The notes below the pieces were generated by a model that was not told the origin of the DNA, made no database searches, and saw nothing but the letters and a program-made list of their open reading frames with translations. Positions 27,626 to 36,904 of a stretch of DNA of 64,000 nucleotides are shown one piece after another. Location: the NCBI RefSeq assembly GCF_009295825.1, contig NZ_WHKF01000001.1, forward strand, positions 1,081,088-1,145,087, given 5' to 3'. Source of the stretch: Marinifilum sp. N1E240 (lineage in GTDB: Bacteria > Bacteroidota > Bacteroidia > Bacteroidales > Marinifilaceae). A program made the translations under genes and the position numbers. Position 1 is the stretch's first letter. Each line of letters begins with the position of its first letter.

Positions 27626-29278
27626 TTAATTCTTTGCAATTATTGATTTTTCTCCTTGGTCGTAAATCAAATCCTTTGGAATTTTTGCTCTTTGAATTCG
27701 ATAAAGATCTTGGAGGAGTTCATTTCTAATATATCCTTTGTCTTTTATTAATTGATCGGCAGCAGCATAATCTCCACTGCCTTGAATTTCCAAAACAAGT
27801 GTAGCCAATGATTCAATGGCTTTTTTCATTTTGTAATCATTAATTTTGTACGTTCCCGTTTTTGAATTGTATTTAAACGCCTCCTGTTCTTCAAAGTAGT
27901 AGAAACGTATCATGTTGGCTACACCTTGTGCATCAGTAACTCCAAAACGAATTGATCTAAAAACATCAGCCATGTAGGTTACATAGTTTTCTATCATTTC
28001 AATTTCTTCTAATTGCCTCATTTCATGAACCTGATTCAGAAGGTACATTCTTAAAACGTCATTTTTAAGTTCGTTTATCACATTAGAGTGTTCTTTTAGA
28101 GCATCTTTAACTTTATTGTCGCTACTATTCGTCGAAATGCCTAATCCATTAGAAATTTCATAGAAAATAGTATTAAGGAAAAATGACTCGAAATTGACAT
28201 TTTTACGCTGTTTTTCATCTATAATCAGTTCACTAATTGGATTTAGAATTTGATCAAATTTTGCCTGCATAACATTTTTAAAGTGAAGTTTACGGGATCC
28301 ACATTTTATTTGATCATTTCCAATAGGAAGATTCAAACCGATTAGTTTGTTTCCTGCATTGCAATAACCAGAATTATACAATACGTCGTAAATTACGATA
28401 TTAGCTGATTTTGGATCTGTATCAGATTTAAATTTATCAGCAACAGGTAAATTCTTTTGCAGAAAAGGAAGAAGAGATGCGTATTTTTCTGTTCTAGCAG
28501 TCCATTCATTATTTTTTAATAATATAAATGCACCATAAGAGTATTTTGTCCAAATCATGTGATCCTCTGTATTCACTATCGGACCTGCAATGAAATCTAA
28601 TACATTATCCGTAAGGTTCATCCAAAGATGATCACTTTCATGAAAATTATCAACGAGTAAATCTTTTGCTCTTTGCTGTAAATAGGTTTTAAAACTTTCA
28701 GATTCGGCAAGTTGAGCCGCATTATTAAGATGTGTAGCAGCTTTATTTAGTTCTGATTGGTAGGCCACTTTATAAGGAACTACTTGCAGATTACCACTAG
28801 CTTCACGTTTTAAAGTGGTGAATGGATTGTATTTATTATCATCGTTCAGATTAAAAAATTCTTCCTGATTTAAATCTGTTGGAAAAAAGCCTATGCCTAA
28901 TGGTCGGGGAGGGAAATCCTCAGTAAAAGGAGTGAATCCGTCCAATCGATCCCAGGGACCGTAATTAATCATAGCATATTCTCTCATATGAGGATCAATC
29001 ATTCCATTTAAAAGCTCTTCTTTATTGCCATAAGCCTGCAACCAATAAACTTCATCAATGGCATTTGCTGCTTTAATTAAATGTGAAAATAGTTTTATCT
29101 GATTGGGAGATAGAGCACTCAGGTCGGCCGAAAGTTTTACCTTTGCGTAATTTGCCAATTTACGTTGCATTACAGAATCTGGTGTTTTATTTTCTTCAAC
29201 TTTTTTGTTTGGTTGACAAGAAAATGCACAAAAAATAAAAATAATCAGCCCCAATAAATAGAAGTTATTCCGTATCAT
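27626..29278 (-). CDS. M49 (dipeptidyl-peptidase III)-like lipoprotein, probably inactive
   Basis: 550 residues with lipoprotein signal (CAFSC, Cys21). The overall sequence (GPWDRLDGFTPF, PLGIGFFPTDLN, VPYKVAYQSELNKAA, FFLNTIFYEISNGLGIS, GVTDAQGVANMIRFYYF) recalls the Bacteroidota branch of the M49 DPP III family. Where I expect a zinc-binding HExxH-type helix the sequence is YEISN (373-377), and AQG (450-452) stands where I expect AHG. The only HExxH string, HESDH (213-217), is in a region that is not the zinc site in this family. The protein may therefore be a binding protein rather than a peptidase. Single gene with its own terminator. Confidence 0.65.
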   Translation of the reverse strand: MIRNNFYLLGLIIFIFCAFSCQPNKKVEENKTPDSVMQRKLANYAKVKLSADLSALSPNQIKLFSHLIKAANAIDEVYWLQAYGNKEELLNGMIDPHMREYAMINYGPWDRLDGFTPFTEDFPPRPLGIGFFPTDLNQEEFFNLNDDNKYNPFTTLKREASGNLQVVPYKVAYQSELNKAATHLNNAAQLAESESFKTYLQQRAKDLLVDNFHESDHLWMNLTDNVLDFIAGPIVNTEDHMIWTKYSYGAFILLKNNEWTARTEKYASLLPFLQKNLPVADKFKSDTDPKSANIVIYDVLYNSGYCNAGNKLIGLNLPIGNDQIKCGSRKLHFKNVMQAKFDQILNPISELIIDEKQRKNVNFESFFLNTIFYEISNGLGISTNSSDNKVKDALKEHSNVINELKNDVLRMYLLNQVHEMRQLEEIEMIENYVTYMADVFRSIRFGVTDAQGVANMIRFYYFEEQEAFKYNSKTGTYKINDYKMKKAIESLATLVLEIQGSGDYAAADQLIKDKGYIRNELLQDLYRIQRAKIPKDLIYDQGEKSIIAKN

Positions 29279-29300
29279 AATGGTAAGGTTTTGATGTTAT

Positions 29301-29308
29301 CAAAAGTA
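29301..29308 (-). promoter_or_regulatory. Candidate -7 box of the M49-like gene
   Basis: TACTTTTG on the minus strand, 23 bases before the ATG. No clear -33 partner. Confidence 0.35.
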
Positions 29309-29473
29309 AATGTCAATAAAATCGAACATGAAAAGATCGACTGGGCGAATAGGGTTTTTCATAGAGTATGAACACTGTATATCACTCTTTATAAGTTACA
29401 AAAAATACTCTCTGAAAAAAAATTGAATAGAAGGGGATTTTGAGGAAGATCTTTTCGTTTGAAATGATAGGAA

Positions 29474-29523
29474 TAAAAAATCAACACTTGAATAACTTAT
29501 AGTGTTATTACAAATGTTGATTT
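29474..29523 (-). terminator. Terminator of the 7TM-HD gene
   Basis: A long interrupted stem: AAATCAACA (29478-29486) with TGTTGATTT (29515-29523), plus inner TTG/CAA and ATAAC/GTTAT pairing. A T-rich run follows on the minus strand. Confidence 0.75.
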
Positions 29524-29538
29524 GATATTTAGTTAATG

Positions 29539-31671
29539 CTATGCTTTGTCTTTATTTTCTTTAGGATATTCTATTCTTGCATGATAAACATTGACCAAAG
29601 CGTTGGTGAATATGTCCTTTATTTCATTTATATTTTTGAATGTGATATCTGCATTAGCAAATCGATTTTCGCGAATTTGTTTGTCAATAATGTTATCGAT
29701 CAATTCTCGAATGGTATCAGGAGTTTTAACTTTTAAACTTCTTGATGCAGCTTCAACACCATCAGCCATCATTAATACTGCAGTTTCTTTCGTAAATGGA
29801 TCTGGTCCAGGATACTTAAATTTTTCTTCGTCGATTTCCTTTTCGGGATATTTATTTTTAAACGAAGTATAAAAATACATTACTTTTCCTGCTCCATGAT
29901 GCGTTTCTATAAAGTCGATTATTTGTTGAGGCAATTTGTGTTTTTTTGCAATTTTCACTCCATATTTTACATGATCGGTGATAATTTGAGCACTTTTATC
30001 AAATTCTAAACTGTCATGTGGATTTTTGTTTGACAATTGATTTTCGATGAAATAAACTGGGTGTTTCATTTTCCCAATATCATGATATAAAGCTCCGGTT
30101 CGTACCAACAAAGGGTTTCCTCCAATTTTATTAATTGCAGCCTCTGCTAAATTGGCAACTTGCAGGCAGTGTTGAAATGTTCCAGGTGATTGCTTGGTAA
30201 GTTCACGTAATAGAGGGTGGTTTTGATTTGATAACTCAATTAAAGTAACATCTGACATGAAGCCAAATAATTTTTCAAAAATATAAATAAGAGAATACGA
30301 GAAAGTAAGTAATAATCCATTAATCGCAAACCACACAAAGTTAAACCATTCAATTTCGTTAATCTTACTAATTTGCGTTATCGCAAAAGCGAAATAAACC
30401 ACACTATAAGTTAGGAATGTGATAATTCCAGTTAAAACTAGCTGTCCTCTTCTCTCCAAACGGGGAAGACTATAAATAGCCATAATACCAGCAGCCAATT
30501 GTAAAAAGACAAACTCAAATCCATTTGGAGCTAAAAATCCGGTAATAAGTACGGTTATAATAAAAACAAATAATGCTGTACGACTGTCCATTAAGGTTCG
30601 CACAACTATTGTTATTAATGCAAATGGAATGATGTAAATATTTATCTTAGGAAACTTTAAGACCAAACTAGTAATGGCAACAAACATGAGTACCAGTAGG
30701 AAAATGAACAACATTTTTTTATTGTCGTGTAAGATTGCTCGTCGAAAGTTTCTCAGGTATAAAAATAGCAATACAATACAGGAAATGATTAATAGTCCTT
30801 GTCCACCAACTATTAAATAATGATTCTGTGACGAGCCTAAAATATTTTCATAGTCTTTCTTAAGCGATTCTAGAATAATAAAGGTTTTATCGTCGATAAT
30901 ATCACCTTTAAGAACAATTCGAGTTGCATAATCAACCTTTCCTTGGGTAAGAGAAATATTGGAAAGCATGCTGCTTTTCACTTGATTCGACATCTCTTCA
31001 TCGAAGAATAAATTGGGAATTAAATAAGAATCAAGATTTAGATCCTGAATAAATCCTTGAAATTCGGGAGTTTTAAAATCAGATTTAACCTGATTGCTTA
31101 GGTTTTGGTAGGCAGATCGAGATGAAAATACTTTATCTACAGCTATCAATTCATTAACATTATTGCGTGACTTATTTATGATTTTTGGTAATTGAAAGCC
31201 ATATTTTTGTTGCTCTTCCTGAAGTTCGACAATGCCAGCTTCATAAAAACTTGAAAGATTTGTTTTTAAATAATTATAGGTTAATAATTTTTCAGCTTCT
31301 ATTCTTTTATCTGAATAATTGAGTTTTTTAAAGCCTGATGATTTTTCAAAATTTTTCCATTTTTTAGCAAATCCAGATTCCAGTTTTTTAATAATTTTTG
31401 GATAAACGGATGTGTCGGTTTTGAAGAATGGATTGTATCTGGTAAGAATACTATCTCTATCCTGATTTAGTTCTTTTTCTGTTTTTAAAATTGAAAAATC
31501 GAAGGGTGCAATGAGTGTTTCATGCATCCATGGCTTGCCTTTTTGGTATTCATATTTGAAATTTCCGATATTGGGAAACAAAAGAGCAATTAAAATAACA
31601 GTAATAGTTGTTATACAAAATCGATATATGTTACTTATGTTCTGACGAATCCATCTGAAGTATTTATTCAT
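29539..31671 (-). CDS. 7TM-HD membrane phosphodiesterase (PgpH type)
   Basis: 710 residues. One membrane segment near residues 15-35, an extracytoplasmic helical domain of the 7TMR-HDED type (about 40-280), about seven membrane segments (about 290-480), then a cytoplasmic HD domain with HCLQVANLAEAA, ALYHDIGKMKHP, TDHVKYGV and ETHHGAGKVMYF. PgpH proteins of this architecture hydrolyse the signal nucleotide c-di-AMP, which controls potassium and wall homeostasis. That activity is inferred from the family. Single gene, divergent from the NlpC/P60 gene. Confidence 0.88.
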   Translation of the reverse strand: MNKYFRWIRQNISNIYRFCITTITVILIALLFPNIGNFKYEYQKGKPWMHETLIAPFDFSILKTEKELNQDRDSILTRYNPFFKTDTSVYPKIIKKLESGFAKKWKNFEKSSGFKKLNYSDKRIEAEKLLTYNYLKTNLSSFYEAGIVELQEEQQKYGFQLPKIINKSRNNVNELIAVDKVFSSRSAYQNLSNQVKSDFKTPEFQGFIQDLNLDSYLIPNLFFDEEMSNQVKSSMLSNISLTQGKVDYATRIVLKGDIIDDKTFIILESLKKDYENILGSSQNHYLIVGGQGLLIISCIVLLFLYLRNFRRAILHDNKKMLFIFLLVLMFVAITSLVLKFPKINIYIIPFALITIVVRTLMDSRTALFVFIITVLITGFLAPNGFEFVFLQLAAGIMAIYSLPRLERRGQLVLTGIITFLTYSVVYFAFAITQISKINEIEWFNFVWFAINGLLLTFSYSLIYIFEKLFGFMSDVTLIELSNQNHPLLRELTKQSPGTFQHCLQVANLAEAAINKIGGNPLLVRTGALYHDIGKMKHPVYFIENQLSNKNPHDSLEFDKSAQIITDHVKYGVKIAKKHKLPQQIIDFIETHHGAGKVMYFYTSFKNKYPEKEIDEEKFKYPGPDPFTKETAVLMMADGVEAASRSLKVKTPDTIRELIDNIIDKQIRENRFANADITFKNINEIKDIFTNALVNVYHARIEYPKENKDKA

Positions 31672-31825
31672 TCTGTAGTTCGATTTAAATGTTATTGCAC
31701 TGTTGAAAATCTTTGTATAAAATTAATCGAATATCTTTTGGTAAAAAATATTTATTGCTTTCTTTTATCTACGTATTATCAAAGCAATTTTATGAATCAG
31801 AATATAAAAACATAATTATATTTTT

Positions 31826-31833
31826 TATATTTG
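31826..31833 (+). promoter_or_regulatory. Candidate -7 box of the NlpC/P60 gene
   Basis: TATATTTG, an exact TAnnTTTG match 28 bases before the ATG at 31862. No TTG at the usual distance. Confidence 0.4.
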
Positions 31834-31861
31834 ATTGATACGAACATTAAGCAACTTTTAA

Positions 31862-32653
31862 ATGAATTACGGTATTTCCGAACTTAGTATTATTCCAGTC
31901 AGAAGTGAACCTACTGAAAAAAGCGAAATGGTTACTCAGGTATTATTCGGAGAACACTTCGAACTGATAGAGGAGCGTGAAAATTGGAGTAAGGTACTAT
32001 TGGCTTTCGATAAATATGAAGGTTGGGTAGATTCTAAGATGATTACCAAAATTGATAAGGCTTTTTTTACACAACTAGAAGAAAATAGAGCTGCTGTTGC
32101 CAATGACACATTTAATTTAGTTTTTCAGGAAAAGGATTATTCGAATAAATTAATCGTACCCGGAAGCTCATTTCCATTCTGTGATCAGGAAAATAAATCA
32201 TTTTTGATAGGTGATAAAAAATATTTTTATCAAGGAATGGTGAGCGATAATGGTTTTGATGATCAAATACGGGATTATATTATAGAAGCAGCCTTAAAAT
32301 ACTTCAATTCGCCTTATTTGTGGGGAGGAAGAACTCCTTACGGTATCGATTGTTCAGGATTAACTCAAATTGTTTACAAATTGAATGGAATTAGCCTTCC
32401 TCGTGATGCAAGTCAGCAGGTATTGGTGGGTGAACCATTAACATTTGTAGAAGAGGCACTTCCGGGTGATTTGGCTTTTTTTGATAATGAAGAAGGGAAG
32501 ATTACTCATGTAGGAATTATTTGGGACCGACACAAGATCATCCACGCTTCGGGGAAAGTAAGAATTGATAATGTAGATCATCAGGGTATTTTTAATGTGG
32601 ATACCAAGCAATACTCTCATAAGTTGCGCGTAATTAAAAGAATCATAAAATAG
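31862..32653 (+). CDS. NlpC/P60 cysteine peptidase with SH3-like N-terminus
   Basis: 263 residues. Residues about 1-130 hold one or two bacterial SH3-like domains (SIIPVRSEPTEKSEMVTQ, WSKVLLAFDKYEGWVDS). Residues about 135-263 form a C40 peptidase with catalytic Cys164 (YGIDCSGL), His216 (ITHVGII) and His228 (IIHASG). The fold matches gamma-D-glutamyl-diamino acid endopeptidases such as YkfC, which recycle murein peptides. No signal peptide is seen, consistent with a cytoplasmic recycling role. The NUDIX gene follows 38 bases downstream. Confidence 0.88.
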   Translation: MNYGISELSIIPVRSEPTEKSEMVTQVLFGEHFELIEERENWSKVLLAFDKYEGWVDSKMITKIDKAFFTQLEENRAAVANDTFNLVFQEKDYSNKLIVPGSSFPFCDQENKSFLIGDKKYFYQGMVSDNGFDDQIRDYIIEAALKYFNSPYLWGGRTPYGIDCSGLTQIVYKLNGISLPRDASQQVLVGEPLTFVEEALPGDLAFFDNEEGKITHVGIIWDRHKIIHASGKVRIDNVDHQGIFNVDTKQYSHKLRVIKRIIK

Positions 32654-32691
32654 TAAGTGAAATAAGTTACTGCATTAAATCTTAAATTTTC

Positions 32692-33141
32692 ATGTATACC
32701 TATCATTATCCACGACCAGCTTTAACGGTTGATTGTGCCATTTTTTGCAAAAGTAAAAATCAAACATTTGTTTTGCTGATTCAACGTGCCAACGATCCAT
32801 TTAAAGAAATGTGGGCTTTCCCAGGTGGTTTTGTAGATATGGATGAGGATATTGATACAGCAGCCTATCGGGAATTAAAAGAAGAGACGGCTTTTGAAGG
32901 GGTGCAATTGGAGCAGTTTAAAACCTATGGAGCTATTGATAGAGATCCAAGGGGGAGAACGGTTTCTGTTGTGTATTTAGGGGAAATGGAAGAAGAATCC
33001 TTACCCATTGTTAAAGGTGAAGATGACGCGTTAAAAGCCCAATGGATCAATTTAAATGAATTGCCAGCTTTGGCTTTTGATCATGAGCAAATCATGAAGG
33101 AACTTTTGTTGCATTTAGGAATTAACCAGGCAAGATTCTAA
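32692..33141 (+). CDS. NUDIX hydrolase
   Basis: 149 residues. The Nudix box reads GFVDMDEDIDTAAYRELKEE followed by TAF, matching Gx5Ex7REuxEExGu except that the late Gly is Ala. N-terminal YPRPALTVDCAIF resembles the group that handles ADP-ribose or acts next to NadR/NrtR-type regulators, but no DNA-binding domain is present. Its last 27 bases overlap the 3' end of the convergent WbqC-like gene. Confidence 0.85.
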   Translation: MYTYHYPRPALTVDCAIFCKSKNQTFVLLIQRANDPFKEMWAFPGGFVDMDEDIDTAAYRELKEETAFEGVQLEQFKTYGAIDRDPRGRTVSVVYLGEMEEESLPIVKGEDDALKAQWINLNELPALAFDHEQIMKELLLHLGINQARF

Positions 33142-33762
33142 ATAAGTTAAGCCTTCCGGACCAAGATTAAAAACAACATCCAATATGCTTAGATTGGCTT
33201 GAAAGCCATGTTTTTCTCCAAAAACCTGAGTGTATGGACTTGGCTTGAAGAGCAAATCCATTTTGTTTTTAGATGCTTTTGGATGAATACCATCACGATA
33301 ATCATCAATGTTTTCATTACCAATTTCGACATAATCACTTGTCAATTCAACATTTGGTTCAATCTCAAGCATGGAGCAAATTTCTTGTTGTATTTCCATA
33401 TTAAACTCTAGCAGATTATCCCATTTCTGATTGAAAAAGCGTTCCAAATCATCAATGTAATACTCGTAAAATGGAGATGACTTGTATGCCGATTCAATGC
33501 CCTTTAAATGAAGTTTTTGCCAGTTTGTGTCATATGATATTTTAACATCCCTAGTTAAAATTTTCTTGCTCGTTGCTTTAACCACTGGTATTGATAAGGG
33601 AAGTACTCCATTAGCTCCATAAATATTGCATCTGTTTCGGTACGATTGCTTTGAATAGTTTTCCCACTGTTCAATTAGCACTTTATCGTACTGAATTAAC
33701 TTGCAATAATATTGAATTGGGGCAAAATATGATGTTGCCAGTATAGCTTGAGTATTTTCCAT
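33115..33762 (-). CDS. WbqC-like family protein
   Basis: 215 residues from the ATG at 33762. The start TSYFAPIQYYCKLIQYDKV, the NRCNIYGANGVLPLSIPV segment and the C-terminal HGFQANLSILDVVFNLGP are the family pattern (N-terminal YFAPIQY, conserved NR, FN-GPE at the end). WbqC-like proteins occur in O-antigen and other clusters; the reaction is not established. A longer frame to 33819 would start inside the lepB terminator, so I reject it. It converges on the NUDIX gene with a 27-base overlap of coding sequence. Confidence 0.8.
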   Translation of the reverse strand: MENTQAILATSYFAPIQYYCKLIQYDKVLIEQWENYSKQSYRNRCNIYGANGVLPLSIPVVKATSKKILTRDVKISYDTNWQKLHLKGIESAYKSSPFYEYYIDDLERFFNQKWDNLLEFNMEIQQEICSMLEIEPNVELTSDYVEIGNENIDDYRDGIHPKASKNKMDLLFKPSPYTQVFGEKHGFQANLSILDVVFNLGPEGLTYLESCLVNS

Positions 33763-33807
33763 TTTGGTGATATCTAGAGAGTGCGAAACTACAAAAATCA
33801 TCTTAAA

Positions 33808-33835
33808 AGAAAAAGACACCTAAATGGTGTCTTTT
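33808..33835 (-). terminator. Terminator of dapB-lepB
   Basis: A perfect 10-bp stem AAAAGACACC (33811-33820) with GGTGTCTTTT (33826-33835) and a T-rich tail on the minus strand, 22 bases after the lepB stop. Confidence 0.9.
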
Positions 33836-33857
33836 CATTATTTTATTTTTGAATAAT

Positions 33858-35246
33858 TTAGTGAATCCACTTAAATATTCTATTCCATCTTACTTTATTG
33901 AATCCACTCTTATTTTTATCTAGCGAAAGCCAAACGAAAGATGCTTTTCCAACAATGTGATCTTCTGGTACATATCCCCAGTAACGAGAATCCGCAGACA
34001 TATGACGATTATCACCCATCATCCAGTAATAATTCATATCAAAAGTGTATGATTTTGAGGGCTCTCCATTAATGTAAATTGTAGAATCTTTAACAGCTAA
34101 AGTATTGCCTTCGTAAGCATTAATCGCTCTTTCGTAAAGAGGTAGCGTTTCCAGACTAAGTTCAACGGTTTCACCTTTTTGAGGAATAACAAGAGGTCCA
34201 AAATTATCTCTGTTCCAATTGTTATTAGCGCTAAATGGGAAAACATCCTCTGGAGCACCAACATTGTATGTCATTTTAACCATTGAAGAAACATTGCTTA
34301 GCTTTTCCAGCTTAGCCGCCTTAGCTTCGGATAATGGCATTTCATATATGGAACCACTCTGACCAATTTCGCTTTTGGTAACATTCATTTCATCCAATTT
34401 TCTTGGATTTATTAGAGTTCCATTGGTTCGAATTTGATATCGAAACTGCATTTCTTCTATTTTTTCCTGAATTTTACCATTGATGTACAATTGCCCATCT
34501 ACACTTAGAATTGTATCTCCAGGCATAGCTACACAACGCTTAATGTAATTCTCACGTTTGTCAACAGGTCTGGTTCTTATCTCTTTATTTTTCGCGTAAT
34601 ATTTTTTTGCAAAATCTTTGTATGCTTTGTCCGACTGAAGTTTTCTACCTTTCTTCATATCCGATGCTTTTAGCGAATTGGTAAAAGCTCTGATTTGAGA
34701 ATGATAATCGGGATTTTCAGCGCCAACCACTATAGTATCACCGGCCGGAAAGTTAAAAACAACAACATCGTTTCTTTTTATTTCACCAATACCAGCAAGT
34801 CTTTTGTATTTCCAATTGATCCACTCTAAATACGATTTAGTTTTAGTGGTACCTGGCATTGTGTGATGCGCAAAAGGGAAGGATAGAGGAGTATTCGGTA
34901 TTTTTGGACCGTATGCAACCTTGCTAACAAATAGGTAATCACCAACAAGTAATGACTTTTCCATCGACGAGGTTGGAATTGTGTATGCTTCGATAAAAAA
35001 CATTCTGATGATGGTAGCAGCAACAACAGCAAATATAATTGCATCAATCCATTCAACGGCTACACTTTGTTTTTTAACTCCTTTTTTCTTCCAAAAAGCC
35101 CAATGTACTTTTTTACTGATATAAACGTCGAATAGTATTGGTAAACCAAGAATTAGCCAAAAGTTACCAATCCAGATTATCATTAGTAAAGCAATAATCA
35201 GAGCTACTGAAAATTTAAACCATTTGTTTTTTAATATATCCCTCAT
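33858..35246 (-). CDS. lepB: Signal peptidase I
   Basis: 462 residues, longer than the roughly 320 of Escherichia coli. Two N-terminal hydrophobic stretches (about 12-40), then a third membrane segment (about 66-85) directly before the catalytic PTSSMEKSLLVGDY (Ser94). The base Lys lies in IKRCVAMPGDTI. The C-terminal YWMMGDNRHMSADSRYWGYV is the family box E. A large insertion between the Lys box and the C-terminus explains the length and is common in Bacteroidota. Cleaves signal peptides of exported proteins at the inner membrane. Downstream of dapB (38-base gap). Confidence 0.94.
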   Translation of the reverse strand: MRDILKNKWFKFSVALIIALLMIIWIGNFWLILGLPILFDVYISKKVHWAFWKKKGVKKQSVAVEWIDAIIFAVVAATIIRMFFIEAYTIPTSSMEKSLLVGDYLFVSKVAYGPKIPNTPLSFPFAHHTMPGTTKTKSYLEWINWKYKRLAGIGEIKRNDVVVFNFPAGDTIVVGAENPDYHSQIRAFTNSLKASDMKKGRKLQSDKAYKDFAKKYYAKNKEIRTRPVDKRENYIKRCVAMPGDTILSVDGQLYINGKIQEKIEEMQFRYQIRTNGTLINPRKLDEMNVTKSEIGQSGSIYEMPLSEAKAAKLEKLSNVSSMVKMTYNVGAPEDVFPFSANNNWNRDNFGPLVIPQKGETVELSLETLPLYERAINAYEGNTLAVKDSTIYINGEPSKSYTFDMNYYWMMGDNRHMSADSRYWGYVPEDHIVGKASFVWLSLDKNKSGFNKVRWNRIFKWIH

Positions 35247-35284
35247 TCAATCTATTTTAAATGATTACTTAAATTTCATGTTTA

Positions 35285-35998
35285 TTATAGTTGCAACAAG
35301 TCATTCATACCGTAAAACCCAGATTTTTCGGGCATGAATTCAGCCGCCAATACAGCTCCCAGCGCAAATCCTTTTCTACTATAGGCTTGATGCTGAATTG
35401 ATATTTCATCGACCTCAGAATGCCATGTAATGGAGTGAGTTCCTGGAACCGCACCATGCCTTTTCGCTAGTATGCTAAGTTCGTCCTCCTTCATACTGCT
35501 TGCTTCAATCCACTTGTCTTTTTTAGGGTGATTCTCAAGAATTCCATCCGCTAATGTAAGGGCAGTTCCACTTGGTGAATCCAATTTGTGAATGTGATGA
35601 ATTTCTTCCATATCCACATTGTATTCACTAAAAGGTGCCATAAGTTTGGCAAGTTTTTTATTTAATTCGAAAAATAAATTTACTCCTAAACTAAAATTTG
35701 AAGCATAGAAAAAGCCATTTCCTTTTTGACAATAATCTTTTACATTTTCCATTTTATCCAACCATCCGGTTGTGCCTGATACAACAGGAACATTAGCCTT
35801 AAAGCATTCTAAATAATTATTGTAGGCTGAATCCGGATTTGTAAACTCAATGGCTACATCAATATCAGTAAGTTGTTCAGAGCAAAGTTCATTAGAGTTG
35901 TTCTGATCAATAATTAATCCAATTTCGTGACCGCGACTAATGGCAATTTGTTCAATTTCCTTGCCCATTTTTCCGTAGCCGATGATTGCAATTTTCAT
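35285..35998 (-). CDS. dapB: 4-hydroxy-tetrahydrodipicolinate reductase
   Basis: 237 residues. N-terminal NAD(P)H fold IGYGKMGKEIEQIA, then EFTNPDSA, VVSGTTGWLD, the substrate segment MEEIHHIHKLDSPSGTALTL and C-terminal ALGAVLAAEF. Reduces the DapA product on the way to meso-diaminopimelate and lysine; cytoplasmic. It is the short Bacteroidota form. Operon with lepB, sharing promoter 36055-36082 and terminator 33808-33835. Confidence 0.94.
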   Translation of the reverse strand: MKIAIIGYGKMGKEIEQIAISRGHEIGLIIDQNNSNELCSEQLTDIDVAIEFTNPDSAYNNYLECFKANVPVVSGTTGWLDKMENVKDYCQKGNGFFYASNFSLGVNLFFELNKKLAKLMAPFSEYNVDMEEIHHIHKLDSPSGTALTLADGILENHPKKDKWIEASSMKEDELSILAKRHGAVPGTHSITWHSEVDEISIQHQAYSRKGFALGAVLAAEFMPEKSGFYGMNDLLQL

Positions 35999-36054
35999 TT
36001 GTGGTTTATTTATGGGAATTGTATGGTTAATAGTTTCCCTTATATTAATGATTC

Positions 36055-36082
36055 CAAAAATAGTAAATCCGTTTTACAACAA
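36055..36082 (-). promoter_or_regulatory. Promoter of dapB-lepB
   Basis: On the minus strand TTG (36080-36082), a 17-base spacer, then TATTTTTG (36055-36062), about 57 bases before the dapB ATG. Confidence 0.5.
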
Positions 36083-36173
36083 GGCATAGTAATATTTTTA
36101 ATTGCTGTCTTTTTCGATATTATTGGTTAAATAAGCAGTAATCGGATAAATTTAGAGGATAAAATTAGCGCAT

Positions 36174-36206
36174 AAAAAAAAGGGATTGTGATTCACAATC
36201 CCTTTT
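36174..36206 (-). terminator. Terminator of thrS-infC-rpmI-rplT
   Basis: A perfect 13-bp stem (36178-36190 with 36194-36206), a 3-base loop and a run of T on the minus strand, 21 bases after the rplT stop. Confidence 0.92.
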
Positions 36207-36227
36207 CAAAGTAATTAATTTATAGTA

Positions 36228-36581
36228 CTATTTAGCTGTTTGTGCTTTTCCTACAACAGCTTTAAATGCTTCTGGATGATTCATCGCTAAATCAGCAAGA
36301 ACCTTACGGTTAATCTCGATGTTAGCTTTGTGCATCAAACCGATTAGTTGAGAGTAAGATAAACCTTCTAGTCTTGCAGCAGCATTAATACGCTGAATCC
36401 ACAATGCACGGAAGTTAGTTTTCTTCTTCTTTCTATCACGGTATGCATATTGCAAACCTTTCTCGTAAGTATTTTTAGCTACGGTCCAAACGTTTGCTCT
36501 TGCACCAAAGTTTCCTCTGGTTTCTTTTAAAATTTTCTTTCTTCTAGCTCTTGAAGCTACAGAATTTACTGATCTTGGCAT
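36228..36581 (-). CDS. rplT: 50S ribosomal protein L20
   Basis: 117 residues with the full L20 pattern: [60 protein letters not shown] and the C-terminal [12 protein letters not shown]. Assembles early on 23S rRNA. It is the last gene of the translation operon, 92 bases after rpmI. Confidence 0.97.
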   Translation of the reverse strand: MPRSVNSVASRARRKKILKETRGNFGARANVWTVAKNTYEKGLQYAYRDRKKKKTNFRALWIQRINAAARLEGLSYSQLIGLMHKANIEINRKVLADLAMNHPEAFKAVVGKAQTAK

Positions 36582-36673
36582 AATTCCTAATTTTTGAATG
36601 TTAGCGTTCCACTTAAGGACTCTTTGGTGCTAAATCACTCGGTTAATAAACTTAAAAAATCAATTAATGATTC

Positions 36674-36871
36674 TTACAACATGTTAAGCATTAACTTAAC
36701 GTTTTTCTGGTCTGCTTTGTTAACAGTTCCAAAATAGGTAAGATTTCTCTTCCTTTTAGTGCTTTTCTTTGTCAAGATGTGACTCTTAAAAGCGTGCTTT
36801 CTTTTGATTTTTCCAGATGCAGTCAAAGTAAATCTTTTCTTTGCACTGCAATTTGTTTTCATCTTAGGCAT
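36674..36871 (-). CDS. rpmI: 50S ribosomal protein L35
   Basis: 65 residues, very basic: [49 protein letters not shown]. Length and motifs are those of L35. Lies between infC (33-base gap) and rplT. Confidence 0.96.
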   Translation of the reverse strand: MPKMKTNCSAKKRFTLTASGKIKRKHAFKSHILTKKSTKRKRNLTYFGTVNKADQKNVKLMLNML

Positions 36872-36904
36872 TGTACAAACTAATTATTGATTATATAAAC
36901 TATA

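Noticed and set aside
28627-28642. HESDH as the zinc motif of the M49-like protein
   Set aside because: It lies far N-terminal of the M49 zinc helix, and relatives as I recall have a non-HExxH sequence at that place; I treat it as coincidence.
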